A stretch of 5,017 nt of DNA. Source: Acidobacteriaceae bacterium (GTDB lineage: Bacteria; Acidobacteriota; Terriglobia; Terriglobales; SbA1). Every line of letters begins with the position of its first letter. The stretch's first letter is position 1. The stretch is taken from assembly GCA_003136335.1 (NCBI GenBank), contig PLEA01000440.1, forward strand, positions 1 to 5,017. Reading direction: 5' to 3'. The notes under the pieces were generated by a model. That model was not told the DNA's origin and did no database searches. It worked only from the letters and a program-made list of their open reading frames with translations. Shown here piece by piece: positions 4,005 to 5,017 of this stretch. The translations under genes and the position numbers were made by a program.

Positions 4005-5017
4005 ATGAAGAGAGTATTCCTGCTGATGGTTGTACCGGCCCTACTGGTCGCGCTGGGGTTTGCACAGACTCCCGCGGCGAGCGGCAACACAGACCAGATC
4101 AACGTTAAGGGTTGCCTGGGTGGCTCTGACGGTAGCTACACCGTTGCGGAAGACAACACCGACAAGATTTTCAAGATCACTACCAGCAGCGCTGATCTCA
4201 AGGCGCATCTCGGCCAAGACGTAAATCTCGTCGGGCACAAAGCAGATGCGGGTGTGAACAGCCTTGCCGTCACGCAATTGAACATGGTCTCCGACCACTG
4301 CATTGCGGCTGCACCTGCTGCGATCGGCGCGCCGTCGGAGACTGTCAGCGCACCTCCTGCTGCGGCCGCTGCCGCACCTGCCGCGGCTGCAGCCGATGCT
4401 ACGGTCGGCGCACCTCCTGCCGCCGCCTCACCTTCCACCGCACCCGCTGCGACCGTTGGTACGCCTTCGGAGACTGTCAGCACGCCTGTCGCATCCGCTG
4501 CACCTGCGGCTGCACCCGATGCACCTGCCGCAGCTGCACCCGCTGCTCCCGCATCAATTTCGGCCGAACCCGCTGCGGCCGTCAGCACACCTGCTGCACC
4601 CGATGTGACCGCCGGCGCACCTGCGGAGACTACCAGCGCATCCGCTGCTGCCGCACCTGTTCATCGAACGCGGACATCAGCACGACGTCGGAAAGCGTCA
4701 GCAACGCCCGCTGCCGCGGCTGCACCCGCCGAGCCTACCAGCACACCTGTCGCGGATGCGGCTGCAATCGCGCCTGTCGGCCCGCCTGCGGAGACTGCCA
4801 GTACTCCTGCTGCACCTGTTGCTCCTGCGGCACCTGCTACCAAGGCCTCCACGAGCCGGTCCGTAGTGATGTTAGTTTCTATTGTCTTGGTGGTGCTCCT
4901 CGTAGGCTCAGCGGTCCCTCTTTACAACCGGTGGAAAAAACGAAGACTTTTGGAACAGACGAAAGGCCAGAATCTCTCTTTTACGAAGGAAGCAAAATCC
5001 GACCCGGGCAAGCGCGA
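4005..5017 (+). CDS. Secreted membrane-anchored protein with small N-terminal domain and Pro/Ala-rich linker (partial)
   Basis: ATG 4005 is preceded by GGAGG at 3995-3999 and the frame stays open to the window edge (337 codons, no stop seen). Residues 1-20 form a signal peptide (MKRVFLLMVVPALLVALGFA, cleavage likely before Gln21). Residues 30-100 form a small beta-rich domain starting INVKGCLGGSDGSYTV, with LKAHLGQDVNLVGH and a closing SDHC; Cys37 and Cys99 could pair. This resembles small exported domains common in Acidobacteriota (DUF5818-like, from memory). Residues 101-280 are a linker of Ala, Pro, Ser and Thr with recurrent P-(S/A)-E-T-x-S. A transmembrane segment spans about 286-307, followed by NRWKKRR, so the tail is cytoplasmic and the domain lies outside. 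Residues 219-233 are an odd Arg-rich patch caused by two compensating indels. No function is known; a surface-displayed, tethered domain is inferred. The dense minus-strand open frame at 4136-4588 is its shadow. Confidence 0.85.
   Translation, partial: MKRVFLLMVVPALLVALGFAQTPAASGNTDQINVKGCLGGSDGSYTVAEDNTDKIFKITTSSADLKAHLGQDVNLVGHKADAGVNSLAVTQLNMVSDHCIAAAPAAIGAPSETVSAPPAAAAAAPAAAAADATVGAPPAAASPSTAPAATVGTPSETVSTPVASAAPAAAPDAPAAAAPAAPASISAEPAAAVSTPAAPDVTAGAPAETTSASAAAAPVHRTRTSARRRKASATPAAAAAPAEPTSTPVADAAAIAPVGPPAETASTPAAPVAPAAPATKASTSRSVVMLVSIVLVVLLVGSAVPLYNRWKKRRLLEQTKGQNLSFTKEAKSDPGKR
4332..4802 (+). repeat. Degenerate P-(S/A)-E-T-x-S repeats in linker
   Basis: An 18-nt motif encoding Pro-Ser/Ala-Glu-Thr-x-Ser recurs in frame at 4332-4349, 4464-4481, 4620-4637 and 4785-4802, and once out of frame as T-S-E-S-V-S at 4685-4702. 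The copies sit in Ala/Pro-rich sequence at uneven spacing (about 65-156 nt), so this is a slipped, low-complexity linker rather than a tidy tandem array. Confidence 0.75.

Noticed and set aside
4136..4588. Long minus-strand open frame rich in Ala and Gly opposite the 4005 gene
   Set aside because: It is the antisense of a GC-rich Ala/Pro linker. It has no signal, motif or ribosome site, while the plus frame has signal peptide, domain and membrane anchor.
1..5017. CRISPR array, tRNA or rRNA
   Set aside because: No regularly spaced direct repeats and no tRNA-like cloverleaf or rRNA core sequence seen on reading both strands.

Overview
The window looks like an accessory, decaying stretch of a soil-type Acidobacteriota (Terriglobia-like) chromosome. 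This rests on the look of several families: an alanine/proline-rich secreted protein with a Cys-containing small N-terminal domain, a REP-associated tyrosine transposase with mirrored hairpin ends, and a fragment of the PD-(D/E)XK family that ends in a Y-R-P-x-(Q/E)-I-D-F and W-Y-I-(L/I)-P signature. The taxonomic call is inference. No rRNA, tRNA or housekeeping gene is present to anchor it.

Layout. Bases 1-772 hold no gene I can name. Bases 860-1484 are a compact REP/RAYT element: a transposase gene (949-1396) framed by about 88 nt of inverted, hairpin-forming sequence on each side. Bases 1603-3189 are the remains of a co-directional defence-like gene set: an HNH endonuclease (1603-2359), a small acidic conserved hypothetical protein (2369-2744) and the C-terminal nuclease domain of an EcoRII-type restriction enzyme (about 2701-3189). 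Bases 3226-3273 hold three consecutive palindromes. Bases 3273-3600 hold, on the minus strand, a heavily degraded PD-(D/E)XK endonuclease. Bases 3601-4004 are a leader or intergenic region. From 4005 to the window end there is one apparently intact reading frame: a secreted, membrane-anchored protein with a small domain, a long Pro/Ala/Ser/Thr linker and a C-terminal transmembrane segment.

The unifying observation is decay. Every recognisable gene between 949 and 3600 is broken, mostly by single-base indels (three of them extra T next to T) and also by point changes: a likely ATG-to-AGG start loss, an AAG-to-TAG stop and a TGG-to-TGA stop. Each gene can be read through after small repairs, and the repaired proteins join conserved motifs seamlessly. 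The restriction module has no methyltransferase in the window, so loss of the nuclease would be the safe evolutionary outcome. Sequencing or assembly indel error is the main competing explanation for the frameshifts and cannot be excluded from the sequence alone. The 4005 gene carries a compensated pair of frameshifts that replaces a neutral linker stretch with an arginine-rich patch.
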